NCBI RefSeq assembly: GCF_019279795.1
Contig: NC_056745.1
Coordinates: forward strand, 512,121,006 to 512,185,005
DNA: 64,000 nt
Direction: 5' to 3'
DNA from: Protopterus annectens
Taxonomy: Eukaryota; Chordata; Ceratodontiformes; Protopteridae
The translations under genes and the position numbers were made by a program. This document shows, in pieces, positions 19,265 through 31,026 of the stretch. The notes beneath the pieces are model-generated. The model searched no databases. It saw only the letters and a program-made list of their open reading frames with translations, and was not told the DNA's origin. How positions within the stretch are numbered: the first letter of the stretch is position 1; every line of letters starts with the position of its first letter.

Positions 19265-20946
19265 TAAATTAGGTTGACAAAGACCGTAGGAAGAGTGTCA
19301 TATGGCTGAAAAAGCGATCAAATTTAATGCCATAATGCCTGATGCTCAGATGAAATTAATGCTCACTTTTATATCAGAGTTAAAGCAGGAAAGATCAAGA
19401 GGATCCACACTTTAGGGGGGGTGCTAAAGGATAAAACCTGCCCAAGCAATATCACACATCTACCAAATGCAGCTAATAGCAATGACTGCATAATGCCACT
19501 ACTGTAATTGCATTAATTTCAGATCAAAATCAAGCAAATAGTGCACTACTTTACATATAAAAGCACTTAGTTTGGACCTGAAATCAGCAAACATGGGAAT
19601 TCTTGACTTCATGGAGAACTAAAAAGCACAATCAATAAGAAATGGTAGTAATGAACATTACTTAAATACATTAGGGACACCAATGTGGACCACGAAGGGC
19701 TGAGTTCAAGTCTCTTGAACATGGCTGCTGGAACTGAATCAAACTTTCAACCTTTAGCATCTGAAGGCATCATGACTACAAGTCTAAAGCTTATAAAGCA
19801 GCAACGCAAATGAACCAAAATAGTTATAAAAATAAAATCTTAACATTTTACAAATAACTGACTTCTTTAAGTAGACTGAGCACTACACACCTTAAGAATA
19901 AATAATGAAGCAATACATGTTCGACACACTGCAAAGTACTTTAAAATGTATTTGATAAGAATAAGTTAAAGTTAGAGAATCATTTTAAGTCCATACAGTT
20001 GAGACCAGTGGACTGAAAGGACAATCCACAATTTCTGGCCCGTCTGAGGCAAAGCCTCATCACATACAACAATGCAGAAAATTCCTCTGAATCCTTGACA
20101 TTTTAAATAGATTTGAGGTTATAAACCCACAGGGTAAAAGTTATAAAAAAAAAAAATTCAGCAGACTGCCTGTTCAGTTTGCTAGTCTCAACACCACTGG
20201 CTTCACTCAAAATCCGTGCTATCAGACACTTCTGAAGACCATGCCAGTGTTTACAAGTAGCTGAAATTACCTCTGGACAAATTGTATTTTAAACATTTTG
20301 TTAAAACTTCAGTTCATAAACTGCATTTAATTTCATTTTACTTACTAAGACAATACCCAAATATTAACAAGCTATCCCATTAGACAGCCTTCTTGCCCCA
20401 ACTGTTAAAACAGAGCTACAAATTTTTAAATCAAAAAATGTGTATGCATTTTTTTCCTACAGAGAAAAGCTCACACTCAGTTTAGATGGTTATTCAGAAG
20501 TACAATTTAAGAAACAATTTTTATAAATAATTCAAACATCCACCTATGCTACACCAACTATACATTCCACATTACTTTAACATGCTAAAGAGTAACATGA
20601 ATGTGAAGGGACTGCAGCTCATTTACAAAGCAAATACATGATTCCCGTCCTAAGCAAGATGAAAATTTTAAACAGCTGCACATGATCTTCAATCATACAA
20701 CTGAAGTTTCTCTTCAAGTAGTCGACAAAATGAAATTAAGACTCAAACATCTGGCATGTCAAAGTTTCACCTCTTGATCAAGCAACTGTTCACTTCCACT
20801 TTAGAATACATTAAAGCAGCAATTTTTGCAATACATTTGAGTTTAAAACCACTTCCAATTTTACAATGAAAATAAGCAATTATATAAAGTACTCACCACA
20901 ATTGTGGATCAAAGCTGCTCTTGCAACAGGTCTCTCTTTTAATGAA
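19265..20946. other. AT-rich stretch without a gene
   Basis: No ORF with recognisable homology and no repeat structure seen. Its texture resembles a vertebrate 3' UTR or intron. If the exon at 20947-21106 is real, the lower part could be its 3' UTR, but no clear poly(A) signal was found. Confidence 0.4.
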
Positions 20947-21106
20947 CTAGCTCAGCAATTTTTCCAACAGCTTCCAACAGCTGACAGTGGGCCTGCCTTG
21001 TGCATGTCTGTACAAAATGTCATTGTTCACCCAGTTTTCTTCTGAAATGCTGCGACTAAAGTGCTGATAAATCAATTTATCTCTAACAAATTCCCAACTC
21101 TGTTGC
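20947..21106 (-). CDS. Candidate last coding exon of a host gene, unidentified
   Basis: On the minus strand a pyrimidine-rich stretch ending GCTCTTGTAACAG (an acceptor-like AG) is followed by an open reading of about 52 codons ending in TAG at 20947. It begins QQSWEFVRDKLIYQHFSR and ends SCWKLLEKLLS. The composition is helical and amphipathic, with four Trp, unlike the transposon ORFs around it and unlike random AT-rich DNA. About 50 bases after the stop there is GGTGAGTAC, which could be a donor or chance. I do not recognise the protein. It could also be a chance ORF or an old repeat. The element-free neighbourhood makes a host gene plausible. Confidence 0.3.
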
Positions 21107-21923
21107 CTGTTACAAGAGCAAACACCCAAAAGTCCACTGCACTTCTGAGCAATAAGGTATCTCTTACAGATGCTCAGCAGCAACCAAGGTGCAACAGGCA
21201 GAGAGGACAACTTAAGGGGGTAAAAAAGGACTTCTGCTATGGACGCTTTACAGACTGTTCTACCAAGGGAGGTATATGCTCTTCTGACACTAATGAATAC
21301 AAATACTTGATAAAGACACAAACAGAAGGCATAACAAGGGGATGAAAGATCAAAATTATAGTCTACAGCATGCAAATGCATTTTGTAGCAGAGATGTAGT
21401 TAGCCAGCCAGTTCTAAAAACACTGCCTGGTAACCACTTTTGCCATCCCTACCCTCTGTAAAGAATAGACCACCATGATTATGACACAAAAAAATTATTT
21501 GCCAAAATACAGTAATTTACTTTAACCACTACAGACTGGGCTAGTCCCACTAGGCTAGTGGCTTCTTTTCAGGGGAAACTAAAAGGTAGCATTTCTATTA
21601 CAAGTGGAAGTTTGGCCAGGGCATCAGGGACCTTCCCCTACTCTTGGTAGTACGAGGAAGTGTGTGTGCATGATGGAATAGACTTCCTGTTCCCATTCCA
21701 GGTAAGGAGGCAGCCCAGAGGAACAGGGAAAAAAAAACACGACCGATTCAGCTTTTACTGAAACTGAAAAAAAAAGTTGTTAAAAATGCAGTTGAAATGG
21801 TAGAATCGCTGAAACTGAGATGGGTTCAAAGGAAATCTTTCAGAGAAGACTGAAAGAGAAACACTTACCTCTGAAAAATGCATAATTACAACCCTCCAGT
21901 TTTTTTTTTTTTTTGGGGGGGCT
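21107..21923. other. No gene seen
   Basis: Unique-looking sequence, AT-rich, with a T14 then G8 run at about 21900-21921. The open reading upstream of 21106 on the minus strand looks like intron. Confidence 0.4.
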
Positions 21924-22105
21924 TTGTGGGATGATTTGGTAGAAAAGTTAAAACAAAGTGAGCCAGAAAATGGAGTAGCAATTTCATGGAGGGACATCAT
22001 GGGAAAAAAGAAAAGAAAAAGAAGGGAGTGTGCCAGAAAAAGTCTGAGACAAAACCTTGTGCACAAACCTTTGGAGACGGAACAAAGACAAGAGGAAATA
22101 AACAA
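21924..22105 (+). pseudogene. Possible Myb/SANT-like domain fragment
   Basis: A plus-strand reading starts MWDDLVEKLKQSEPENGVAI and continues WRDIMGKKKRKRRECARKSL, then HKPLETEQRQEEI. The spacing W-D-L ... W-R-D-I-M-G-K-x-K-R-K and a later PLxxxEQRQEEI resembles the Myb-like DNA-binding protein of Harbinger-type transposons. The reading passes into DIRS fragment B1 at 22106, so it is cut by that insertion. The match is from memory of the family pattern and is weak. Confidence 0.25.
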
Positions 22106-22748
22106 AGAAAAGTTGTGTAAATTCTTACCATAACCATACATTTCCTCCTCTTCCATGTTGAGTATTCCACATATGGTTTTATTCCTCTTGCTTCGTGTAC
22201 GTCCAGCCACTATGTAAAAGTTTTCAGTCCCTAAATGGTGCTTTGGACTTCTGACATGGCTCAAGGAACATGGGCCATAAAAGTGGTGTCTGCATGCTCC
22301 AGCCCTCAGAACTGAAAAGCCCCAGTTGGAGCCAGTCCTAGAAGGGTAATGCCAGTCCTGTGCCACCCAGAAAGGGAAATGCAATCTAACAGGAGGGGAA
22401 GGAGGGTGGGAAGGAATACTGCAACATGGAAGAGGAGGATATCTATGCTTATAGTAAGATTTTACAAAACTTTTCTATGTCCTTCTATTCCCATGTTGCA
22501 GTATTCCACATATGGGTGCGTACCAAAGCTCACTGTAAATGTGGAGGTGGTCTAGAGGGAGTCTCCAGGAATCTGTGAAGGAGGCCCTGGCAAACTCCAC
22601 CTTGGCTCTAAAAATATGGTCTAGTTTATAATGCTTGGTAAAGGTGTGTACTGATGACTAAGTAGCTGCTTCGAGAATGGTAGAGGTATCCAGACCCCTG
22701 AAGAAGGCTCCTGAGGAGGCCATAGCCCTGATAGAGCATGCTTTAACA
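22106..22748 (-). mobile_element. DIRS fragment B1 (3' end only)
   Basis: Left end AGAAAAGTTGTG then CTTACCATAACCATACATTTCC as in B2 and B3, followed by a spacer, an ICR (22425-22525, with TGCAACATGGAAGAGGAGGA and CTTTTCTATGTCCTTCTATT) and a short remnant of YR. It ends at 22748 against a LINE fragment, so everything 5' of the YR C-terminus is missing. Confidence 0.82.
22560..22748 (-). pseudogene. DIRS tyrosine recombinase C-terminal remnant (B1)
   Basis: Matches the 3' ends of YR in B2 and B3 at nucleotide level (GGTCTAGTTTATAATGCTTG, GAGGTATCCAGACC, CCTGATAGAG). It covers the region around the HxxR and Tyr positions but has no stable frame. Confidence 0.65.
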
Positions 22749-23700
22749 GTACCTTGCACAGTGCATACCTAGACCTGGCCATGTCCTTTGACACTATTCC
22801 CCATGCAGGCATTATTGGCATCCCTGTAAATCTGAATATAAATCTTTACACTGTGCAGCAGACACTCAACTGGCTGACTGAACCATGTGGTCAGAGTTGC
22901 AGCTGCCACTTATGAATGCAAATAAGTTACCAGTGGTGTACCACAGGGCTCAGATTTGGGACCTCTAGTATTTGGCATCTATTTCTCAGACCTTGAAGCC
23001 AGCACTCCTGGCCTTTTAGCCAAGTTTGTAGACTGTAAATTAGGTGGTGTTTGTTCAACTGACAACTGCTCCAGCAGGAGTCTGACCATCTTAATTGGTG
23101 GTAAGCGGTGCAAGAACAACAGTCTCGAATTAAATGTAAAAATACAGCTTGGCTCAAACGGTTTTCTCTTAGCATAAATGTGATACAGCCATCTAATCAG
23201 ACACTGCTGTAACAGATCTACATGCTCGTTGATAACTACTTATTTGAAAGCCTTTAATCTACCTAATCTCATTTCCAAAGGTGCAGTCACTACACCCAGA
23301 GTCTTAATTCCCCTTTACTCATATCTCAGAGCCACTACTGAACATAATTCACCTCTTGGCATGCATTTGTCTAAACATGACAAAATTTGAGACCTCAGAC
23401 TGACTACTATGTTTTTGAGGTCACTGATTTTTAATCAGGAGAGACAAGTGGCACTTTTCCTGTATTTTTTATGAACTCCATCATTTATCTAGCCTTTTGA
23501 GACATGAAAGATCCAACCCTATTTAAACTATGCCCTCACAAGACCGCACATACACGGTTTAAGGAACTAATCCATCAGCAGATAAGACATACTGGTGTGA
23601 ACCATGCATTACTAATTTAAATACTAATTTCATGAACTTTAATCACACTGACTTAGGAATGGGGCCATTCCACCATAGTATTAGAAACCGAAAAGATATG
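22749..23700 (+). pseudogene. LINE reverse transcriptase fragment (CR1/L2-like), copy 1
   Basis: Plus-strand RT of a non-LTR retrotransposon. It reads AYLDLAMSFDTIPHAGIIGI (RT motif A region, with AFD changed to SFD), then NLYTVQQTLNWLTEPCGQS, then GPLVFGIYFSDLEA and LLAKFV-DCKL, where one D of the FADD box is lost. Farther on, TEHNSPLGMHLSKHDKI matches REYNAPFGMHLTRHLQLE of the second copy (40557-40826). Frames change several times and the element is truncated at both ends. It lies between two DIRS family B copies. Confidence 0.78.
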
Positions 23701-23754
23701 GAGAAATTAAAAAGTATGATAAGTCATACCCCATCATTTCCCTAAGCTCTGGAA

Positions 23755-23967
23755 AGAATAGTTATGTAAAAATCTTACCATAACCATAAATGTCCTTCTC
23801 TTCCATGTTGCAGTATTCTTCGTGTGGGATTCCCTGCTTCAGGCGACCCGAAAGTCTGCTCCTATAAAAAAGCTTAAGACTGGCTGCTGTAAGTGCATGG
23901 GACGTCACACGTAGGGCCATAAACCAGGGACCTTAAATGTGACGTCTGCATGCACAAACCTCAGAAC
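23755..23967 (-). repeat. Left ITR of B2
   Basis: Positions 23808-23967 pair with 29318-29455 as an inverted repeat (for example AAGCTTAAGACTGGCTGCTG against CAGCAGCCAGGCTTAAGCTT). It contains CCTATAAAAAAGC and GGGACGTCAC, a CRE-like half site. Confidence 0.85.
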
Positions 23968-24134
23968 TTAAATGCCCAGTCGGACAGTTCAGTAGTGTGT
24001 CAAGTGATATCAACAAGAGGTGCAGTGATATAGGCTAGTCTGACCATAGTCTTGGGGGGGGGGGGGACTCAAGGTGCTCTTTAGACAGGTCAATAGGAAA
24101 GAAAGGGGATGGGTGGGTGGGAAGGAAAACTGCA

Positions 24135-24215
24135 ACATGGAAGAGAAGGACATCTACGGTTATGGTAAGATTTTACACAACTATTCAATGTCCTATTCCT
24201 ATGCTGTAGTATTCT
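24135..24215 (-). repeat. Internal complementary region of B2
   Basis: The block CGGTTATGGTAAGATTTTAC then ACAACTATTC is the reverse complement of the left tip, and AATGTCCTATTCCTATGCTG that of the right tip. The five bases between AACT and ATGTCC show that the family B left end begins AGAAT before AGTTATG. Confidence 0.82.
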
Positions 24216-24289
24216 TAGTTTGGGAGTGTGCCACAGTTTAGAGGGAAGGGGAGAGAGGCAGAGGTAGGCGACTCCACAAAGCCTTGCAA

Positions 24290-25500
24290 GGACTGTTCTA
24301 ACAAACCTCACCTGGGCTCTGGAGACGTGGTTCAATTTGTAATGTCTGGTGAAAGGGTGCATGGTGGACCAGGTTGGCTGCTTTCAGAATGGTAGCAGTG
24401 TCTAGGCCTTTAAGGAAGGCTTTGGAGGATGCCACGGCCCTGGTAGAATGAGCTCTTACTCTCTGGGGTTGGTTCTTGCCATGGTGGGAGTAGCAGAAGC
24501 AGATACTTTTTCTAATCCAGCAGGAAATGATTTGCTTGGAGACTGCTTTGCCCAGGGCCCTGGGGTGGAAGGATACAAATAATTGGTTGGATTTTCTGAT
24601 GGACTTAACTTTGTCTAAATAAAACCTTACTTGTCTGTGCACGTCCAGGGGAATGGAGTATCCTCTAACGGTTACTGGTGGGAGAGGGGAAGAAAGTGGG
24701 CCGGTGAATAGTTTGGTTTAGGGACAGTTCATTGACCACCTTATATATGAAGGAAGGGTTAGTGCATAGGGGTCACCCTATCCTTATGGAAGGTAGTGTA
24801 GGGAGAGCAGGCCATTAGAACTTGTAACTGATGCCCATCTGGCAGAGATAAGGGCCACCAGCAGTAGTGTCTTCCATGAAAACATTTGGAGTGTTGCAGC
24901 ACTAGCTGGTTCGAGTGGAGGATGAGAGATTTTCCAGGATGACGTTTAGATCCCAAGGAGGTTGGATGGTTTTTCTCGGTCTGATGTGCAAGGCCCCTTT
25001 CAGGAATAATTTAGCATCTAGCCTGGTTAGTAGAGGGGGGGTGCTAATGGTAGGCAGGCAGAGACTGTTGATAGGTGGACTTTCACTGAAGAGTAATAAA
25101 GGCCAGCCTTGAAGAGTTCACACAAGGACTGGGGGGGGGGGGGGGTCTGCTTAACAGGGATACCTGTCCCTATGGAGACACCAGTTGGAGAATCTTTTCC
25201 ATTTTGACAAGTAGGATCTCCTTGTAGTAAGTTTACTGGCCTCCCTCTGGACTACAAGCACGTCCTCTGAGTAGTGATGTCTGAAAGAAATTAAAAGTTA
25301 ATCACCCAGAGTGTTACACTCAACATCTGCTGATGAGGGTGAATTAGAGTTCCCTTCTGTTGTGTGAGTAGGTCCACCTTGTGGGGTAAACTTGTGGTGA
25401 TTGCCCTTAGCTAATGAAAGAAGTAGGGGGGAACCAGTGCTGCCTTGGCCAATAGGGAGTCACCAGCAAGATTTTTCGTTTGTCCCTCCTGATTTTCAGG
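24290..25500 (-). pseudogene. DIRS tyrosine recombinase, broken (B2)
   Basis: The C-terminal half is open at 24298-24642: HRQVRFYLDKVKSIRKSNQL, KQIISCWIRKSICFCYSHHG and VRAHSTRAVASSKAFLKGLD, where HSTR is the HxxR pair. The end (HHAPFHQTLQIE) shifts frame just at the Tyr position. The catalytic Arg region and core-binding half (24759-25400) are in other frames and contain a long G run near 25131. Confidence 0.8.
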
Positions 25501-27200
25501 AGGACTTTCCGAAGGAGAGGGAAGGGTGGAAATGCATATAGAAACCACCCCTTCCATGGAATGCTGAAGGCATCTAACCTTCAGGCAAGTGGAGAGTGGT
25601 CCTTGGTTTAGAATTTGTTTGTCTGTTCTGGGGGGAGGCAAACAATCTACTTGGTGTGCCACACCAGTGGACAATGTCTAGAAAGGTATCCCTTAGCATC
25701 TACTTGTGCTGTAGAGAGGATGTGCTGCTGAGAATATCTGCTTGTTGGTTGCCCTGGGAAGGGATGTTTGTTGCATGCTGTTTCTGGAGGCAAAGTCCCA
25801 AACTTGTAATGCTATCCAGCAAAGGAGGTAGGCCTTGGTCCCTCCTTGTTTGTTGAGATACCACATGACAGTGGTATTGTCTGTGAAGATTTGAAGGGGG
25901 GCCTGGTTGCAGGATAGGAAGAAAGGCTTTCAGGGCCAGAAGGACTGCTGTCATTTCCCTCAAATTGATACGTTTCTTTTGGAGGGTAGGATGCCAGGTC
26001 TCCTGTACCATGAAGCCCTTCATGGTAGCCCCCACCCTAGGTCTGATGCATCTGTATGCAATGTGCTGGATTGGGGTGGGTGGTTGAAATGGAAGGCATG
26101 GGTTCAGTAGCATTTGTTGAATCCACCACCTTAATTCTGCTTTGAGGCAGGGCAAGAGGGTGTTGTGACCACACATTCAAATACCACTGCAATTTTCGCA
26201 TGTGCATTCTGGCCAAAGGCAGCATTGGGATGGTGGCTGCCATAAGCCCCAGGACTCGCAAGAAATGCCTTCCAGATATCTATTGAACCTGTAATAGGCT
26301 TTGGAAGCGGGTAGACAGGAAAAGAACTTTGTCCTGAGGAAGGAAGGCCCACATCAGGTCTGTTCTGATCCTGCAGCCCAGAAAGATTTTGTCCTGCTGG
26401 GGGGTTAAGCAGGATTTTTGGATGTTAAGGGTGAACCCAAGGCTCTGAAGCAGGGAAATGGTGAACTTCATTTGGTTTTGTAGGCTGTCCTCTCTGCTAG
26501 AATGAGGATGTCATCTAGGTAGGGACAGACTTGACACCTTTGGTTCTGCAAAAGGCTATAGCTGGAGCTAGGCATTTTGTGAATACCCTGGGTGCAGCAG
26601 ACTAACCAAAGGGAAATGTTGTAAATTGAAAGTGTGAGCAGGGTCAGTGAAACGCACAATTTTCTGTGGGAGGATTTTATGGGGATATGGCTTCCTTTAG
26701 AGTGTGGCCATAAAGGCCTGGGCTGGCAATAGTGGGAAAAGGGTTTGTAGGGATAGCATTCTGAATGATGTAACTTTTAGGAATAGGTTTAGAAAAGACA
26801 GATCTAGTATTGGTCTCCAAGGGCCATCTTTATTGGGGACCAGAAAAAAGAAGTAAAAGCCTTTTCCTTCCCGTCCGAGGGACAAATTCTACAGTTTCCA
26901 AGTTCAGAAGGTCCTGCAGTACTAGAGGAATGAGGTATAGTTGATTTTTGGGGGGAAATGGAAGGCACCTTGTAGACCGCTTTTCCTTCTAAGACAAGAA
27001 ATATCCATCCTGCATTATTGCCAGCATCCAGCGGTCTGAACTGATGGATCTCCAAAGGGGGAGGCAGTGGGAGAGGCGGGCTGACAAGGGAAGGTGGGCA
27101 AGGCAGTGACACATTGTTGGGTCCACTCCTGTCAAGAAATGGCTGTCTGAGTAAGCTGTGAGGCTGCTGGTCAGGAGGTGCTCTGCCTCCTGGTTCTTCT
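25440..27200 (-). pseudogene. pol: DIRS pol: RT and RNase H, broken (B2)
   Basis: RNase H and connection at 25700-26260 (RVLGLMAATIPMLPLARMHM, INLREMTAVLLALKAF). The RT catalytic motif is intact at 26468-26659 (QVCPYLDDILILAE), as is PWRPILDLSFLNLFLKVTSF at 26697-26885. RT motif A is damaged: the sequence reads AQAFMATL and then loses DLKDAYLH by deletion near 26690. Several frame changes. The methylase-like C-terminus reads LAKAALVPP near 25411-25674. Confidence 0.8.
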
Positions 27201-27249
27201 CCTATGCCTGGAAGAGGATGTGGTAGCAGATGGGTGTCCTCCGAACAAA

Positions 27250-28886
27250 AGCAGTCTTAGCAGGGTGATTTCTGTAATATTAAGGACTGGGAGACACTAG
27301 GAGGTGCTTGATGTCTTGAAGCTCTTTACTTTTCTCCTAGAGGTTTCTGAAAAGGTCTTCAGGCTGTTTACTAAACAGGAGGTTGTGGTCTAGAGGACAG
27401 TCTAGGATTTTTGACTCATCTGGTAGGGGTTGAAGGTGTAGCCAAGAGTATCTGCGAAGTACTACTGCAGAAGCGGTGGACCGTGCAGAGGACTTTGCTG
27501 CATCTAATGGGATGTCTGGCTACTTAAGAAGCCAGAGACAGTTTTGACTCTACCTTTGTTTTGATAGGGCAGTCAGAGGTGGATGACAGGAGAATAGAGG
27601 CTTGGGATACCTGGTTCAAAGCATATTTTATCATGTGTGCTTGACAGTTGATAGCTCTGAAGGCTAGGGTGGAGGAGGTATAAACCTTGCCTATCCTGTC
27701 CATGTTTTTGCCATCTTTGTCAGTAAGCAAAAGAGATGCTGAAGGAATCTGTCTTGACTGCTTGTCAGGGGATACAGCAATTACAGCTGGGTCTTCCAGG
27801 AGTGGTTTAACCAGGAATTTTTGTTCATCTGGAACCTTATAGAAACGGTCAGGTCTTTTAGGGGCAAGAAGTTGAGTCTGGGTTTTTTGATGTCAAGGAG
27901 AATGCATCAATGTAGGCAGGAATAACTGGTGGGATGGCTGAAGGCAAGGGAGATTCCACTTGAAGTAAAATATCTCTCTTTAGAGTCTGTCATTTGGGAA
28001 GTGTCCCATTTAAAGTATTCATCTTTGTGATGATCTCTCCAAAGGTGATATCCTCTGGTGGAGAGTTGTCTTCTATGGATTCCTCATCTGGGGAATAATA
28101 TTTAAGTGGAGGGGCAATCTGAGATGAACAGGAGATAGAGTCATCTGAGGACGAATAGTAAAGACTCCTGTTCCCTTTCATGAGCAGTGGGAAGAGGAAG
28201 AGAAGTAGCTGAGGGAGGCCTAGGGCTGACAACTGGAATGGAGGAGGGTGAAGAGGGCAAGGGCCTAAGGGCCATGAAGGTCTGAATTAAGGAACTGGTG
28301 AAGGATTGCCAGTCTGGAACTCCTCCTGAGAGTGGAGTCAGGTGTTTTGTTTTCCAGCTTCCTTTTCAAAGGAGTAGTCTTAGGAGTTGGCCCTCGATTC
28401 AGGGGCCTGGGAAGGTGTAGGGGCTCCAGGCAATGGCATCTTGGGTCAGTCATCAGGTGTTATCTGGTTCCCCCCTCGACATTGATAGGGAACGATGTCG
28501 GAGCCAACTCTGTGGATGCTCTGGCAGTTACTTCCGAAGCGGCTTCCTCGAGGGGAGACAGAGTAGACTGTTCTAACGGACATTCCCTCAACTCCTAAAT
28601 CAGAAGATGGCCGATTGCAGAGAGGCAGAGGAGTTGGGCCTTGGAACCTTGGCCATTTTCCATGGTGGTTCGGAGTGGCCGATTTGGGATCCATCATGTG
28701 CACTAGTTTGAGTCTCTGATTTTCTAAATATAGATTAAGGGAGGCCAGATGGCATCGGAGGGTCTTAGATACAAGAGATTGACAAATAGGGCAAGAGGTA
28801 TGGTTGCGTTCTCTGCCTAGGCAGAAAACGCAATGGTCATGTTTATCCTTATGTGGAATCTGGCATTTACCCACCTTAGTTGACAT
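27250..28886 (-). pseudogene. gag: DIRS gag, broken (B2)
   Basis: Start at 28886 (MSTKVGKCQIPHKDKHDHCV), with a finger CVFCLGRERNHTSCPIC and then LVSKTLRCHLASLNLYL. The middle part has the acidic YYSPDEESIEDNSPPEDITF (27990-28232), the counterpart of family A's FSFGE block. The C-terminal part reads KNMDRIGKVYTSSTLAFRAI (27524-27730). At least three frame changes. The first 146 codons are open. Confidence 0.82.
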
Positions 28887-28973
28887 CGGCTAACAGTAAA
28901 GCACAGCAAACCAAGCACAACAAAGAACTGAGACAATCCCCAATGAGGTACTTAGCTTTAGACATCTTCAAGT

Positions 28974-29251
28974 TTGTTTGTTTTTTGGCTTTTTCCAGGT
29001 AAAGGGATGCCACAGCGGAACTCCGGTCTGCTAATGATTAGCAGTAGATTTTTATGAAACGCCGAGTAGCCAGCTCGACGCCCAACCTTCAAAGAAGGCA
29101 CGCCCATTTACGGACGCATGTCTTGAACGCTACCCAACTGCAGGGAGGACATGCAGACTCCACACAGAAGGCACTCCCAAGCCAAGCAGAGAATCGAGTG
29201 GGAGAACCTCTTGCTGTGAGGTAACAACGCTACCGCCGTACCACCGCAGCA
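28974..29251 (-). mobile_element. tRNA-derived SINE inserted in B2
   Basis: Read on the minus strand it opens with a tRNA-like head (GCGGTGGTACGGCGGTAGCG as an A-box region, CACTCGATTCTC as a worn B box) and ends with a tail like GCTGTGGC ... CCGGAGTTCC ... AAAAAGCC shared with the copy at 41626-41857. It is flanked by a 21-bp direct repeat (28953-28973 and 29252-29272, starting TAGCTTTAGACATC), a clear target duplication from LINE-type integration. The insertion lies in the 5' leader of B2. Confidence 0.85.
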
Positions 29252-29317
29252 TAGCTTTAGACATCTTCAAGTAAAGGAGCTAAATGATCGATGTGATAGT
29301 TGACTATGGCTGAAAAG

Positions 29318-29481
29318 TTCTGAGGTCTGTGTGTGAAGACGTCACATTTAAGGTCCATGGTTTATGATCCTATGTGACACGTCCCACGCACCTACAGCAG
29401 CCAGGCTTAAGCTTTTGTACAGGAGCAGACATTCAGGTCACCCCACACGAAGAATATTGCAACATAGGAATAGGAGGACAT
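29318..29481 (-). repeat. Right (5') ITR of B2
   Basis: Inverted match of the left ITR; tip AATAGGAGGACAT. Contains TGTGACGTC-like and TGACACGTCCC sequences. The TATA-like box of the left arm is changed here to TGTACA. Confidence 0.85.
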
Positions 29482-30962
29482 CAATCACACAACTGGATGG
29501 GTAAGCCTCATTCTCCCACAGTCTATCCTGTTTTGCTCTTCTTGAAGCTGGAGTGAACTTTTAGTTTTTTTTTTGGCTAAACTTGCACTGGTATGCAGAC
29601 TGATTGCAGAGTACTCACTTACAAACCTATAAGGAAGATCCCTCTAAAACCTCAGGTGCCAGGAAAAGCAGGATGTAATTACTGGGGTCATAACATATGA
29701 AAACATACACTCAAACCCACAAGTAAGGACAGAACCTCAAAATACGGTCAAAAACCAGTCTCAGGGGAAAAAAAGGAGTAATACTGACTGAACAGGGTTG
29801 GGAAAGGACCAAGAGCAAACCACTAAAGTATCTGCAAAGGGAAAAAATCTTTGGTTTGCATCCTTGAAATGAGGGTTACTAAACAAAACTCAAGCCTGAA
29901 ACCCAGGCCAAAGAACAGGTGGCACGAAGAAAAACCTCAGAAATCTAGACAGAAGAGGGCCAAAGAGCTGGACTGAAATTAACTGTCACAGTGGTAGTTG
30001 AGGAAAAATACAGCAAGGCAAGCAATAGTAGAATAAGAGAACTAAATGTCACATGTCAGACAGCATATTCTTAACAGGTAATTAGTACAGAAATATCCAC
30101 CAAGAAATGCACTCTTTAAAGGGGGAGGCGTTGCATAACAAAGTGCTAAAGCATAACACAGCTACATGTGAACCTAAAAACAACGAGCAACAGTTACTGC
30201 AGAGACTAACAGCCCAGAAATATTAACCAACAGTCACTGTGGATACAGAATGGTACAAAAACTTGGCACACAGCATAACAGACTGAGAAATCAACACTTC
30301 AGTGTCAGTAAGAAAAAATGCAGATACAGCATGTGGTCAACTGATTTGTAGGACAGTAGGAGTACAGCAGGTTATAAATGATCTGTCCAATGAGCTATCT
30401 GCAAAAAAACAAAAAAAAACCCTTTAAAATAATGCATATTGACTAGAAATGTAAGGTGGCTTGCTCTGACAAAAAAGTTATTTGCATTACTAAAGACGAA
30501 CATTGTTAAGCATACAAAAATCTACACTCAAAGAAATTTCTCCCCATGTAGTTTAGAGACCCTAAACAGCCCTGCAACTTTTAAGGACTAAAAGAGCACA
30601 GGAAAAATACACTTAAATGGCACCAAAGGCAAGATGGGAGGGGATGATGACCAGGATTAAGATCTGTTTAGAAAGTGTTCCACAACTGAAACAGACCTTC
30701 AATGTAGATATAGAAGAGAAACCTGGGGTCAAAGACAAAGGATATTTTTCTTAAGTGACAAAAGCCTACACGGCTGAAGTTATCTTGAATTAGGTCCTTT
30801 GGAACTGTACACTGTTTAAAAATATGTGGCTAGAATGGCCTGGGAAATTTTTATGAAATAGGTTGAATACATGCTTGCTGGTCTTAGTCTTGGAGAATAT
30901 GAAACTAGCAACATCAGATGTTACAAGATTCTTCCCATCCAAATCCAAAACAGAAACGTGGC
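29482..30962. other. No gene or clear repeat seen
   Basis: About 1.5 kb of A-rich, low-complexity-leaning unique sequence between B2 and the Penelope insertion. No reading frame longer than 70 codons looks like a protein. Confidence 0.45.
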
Positions 30963-30977
30963 TTATACAAGAAGCCA
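30963..30977. repeat. Left copy of a 15-bp direct repeat flanking the PLE
   Basis: TTATACAAGAAGCCA, identical to 39776-39790. It probably represents the target duplication. Between it and the element (30978-31026) lie 49 extra bases that repeat parts of the target (CCAAACACACCAAA and CCAAACACGCCAAA). Confidence 0.75.
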
Positions 30978-31026
30978 AACACACCAAACCTTGGGAGCTG
31001 CTGCGACCAGCAAACCAAACACGCCA

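Larger units (their letters stand above)
23755..29481 (-). mobile_element. DIRS retrotransposon copy B2, with a SINE inside
   Basis: Complete family B element: left end AGAATAGTTATG, right end AGGAGGACAT. About 5.4 kb without the 278-bp SINE and its duplicated target. Contains ITRs, an ICR, YR, pol and gag, all broken. Family B differs clearly from family A in every gene and in ITR sequence, but has the same order and the same left-end motif (CTTACCATAA). Confidence 0.92.
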
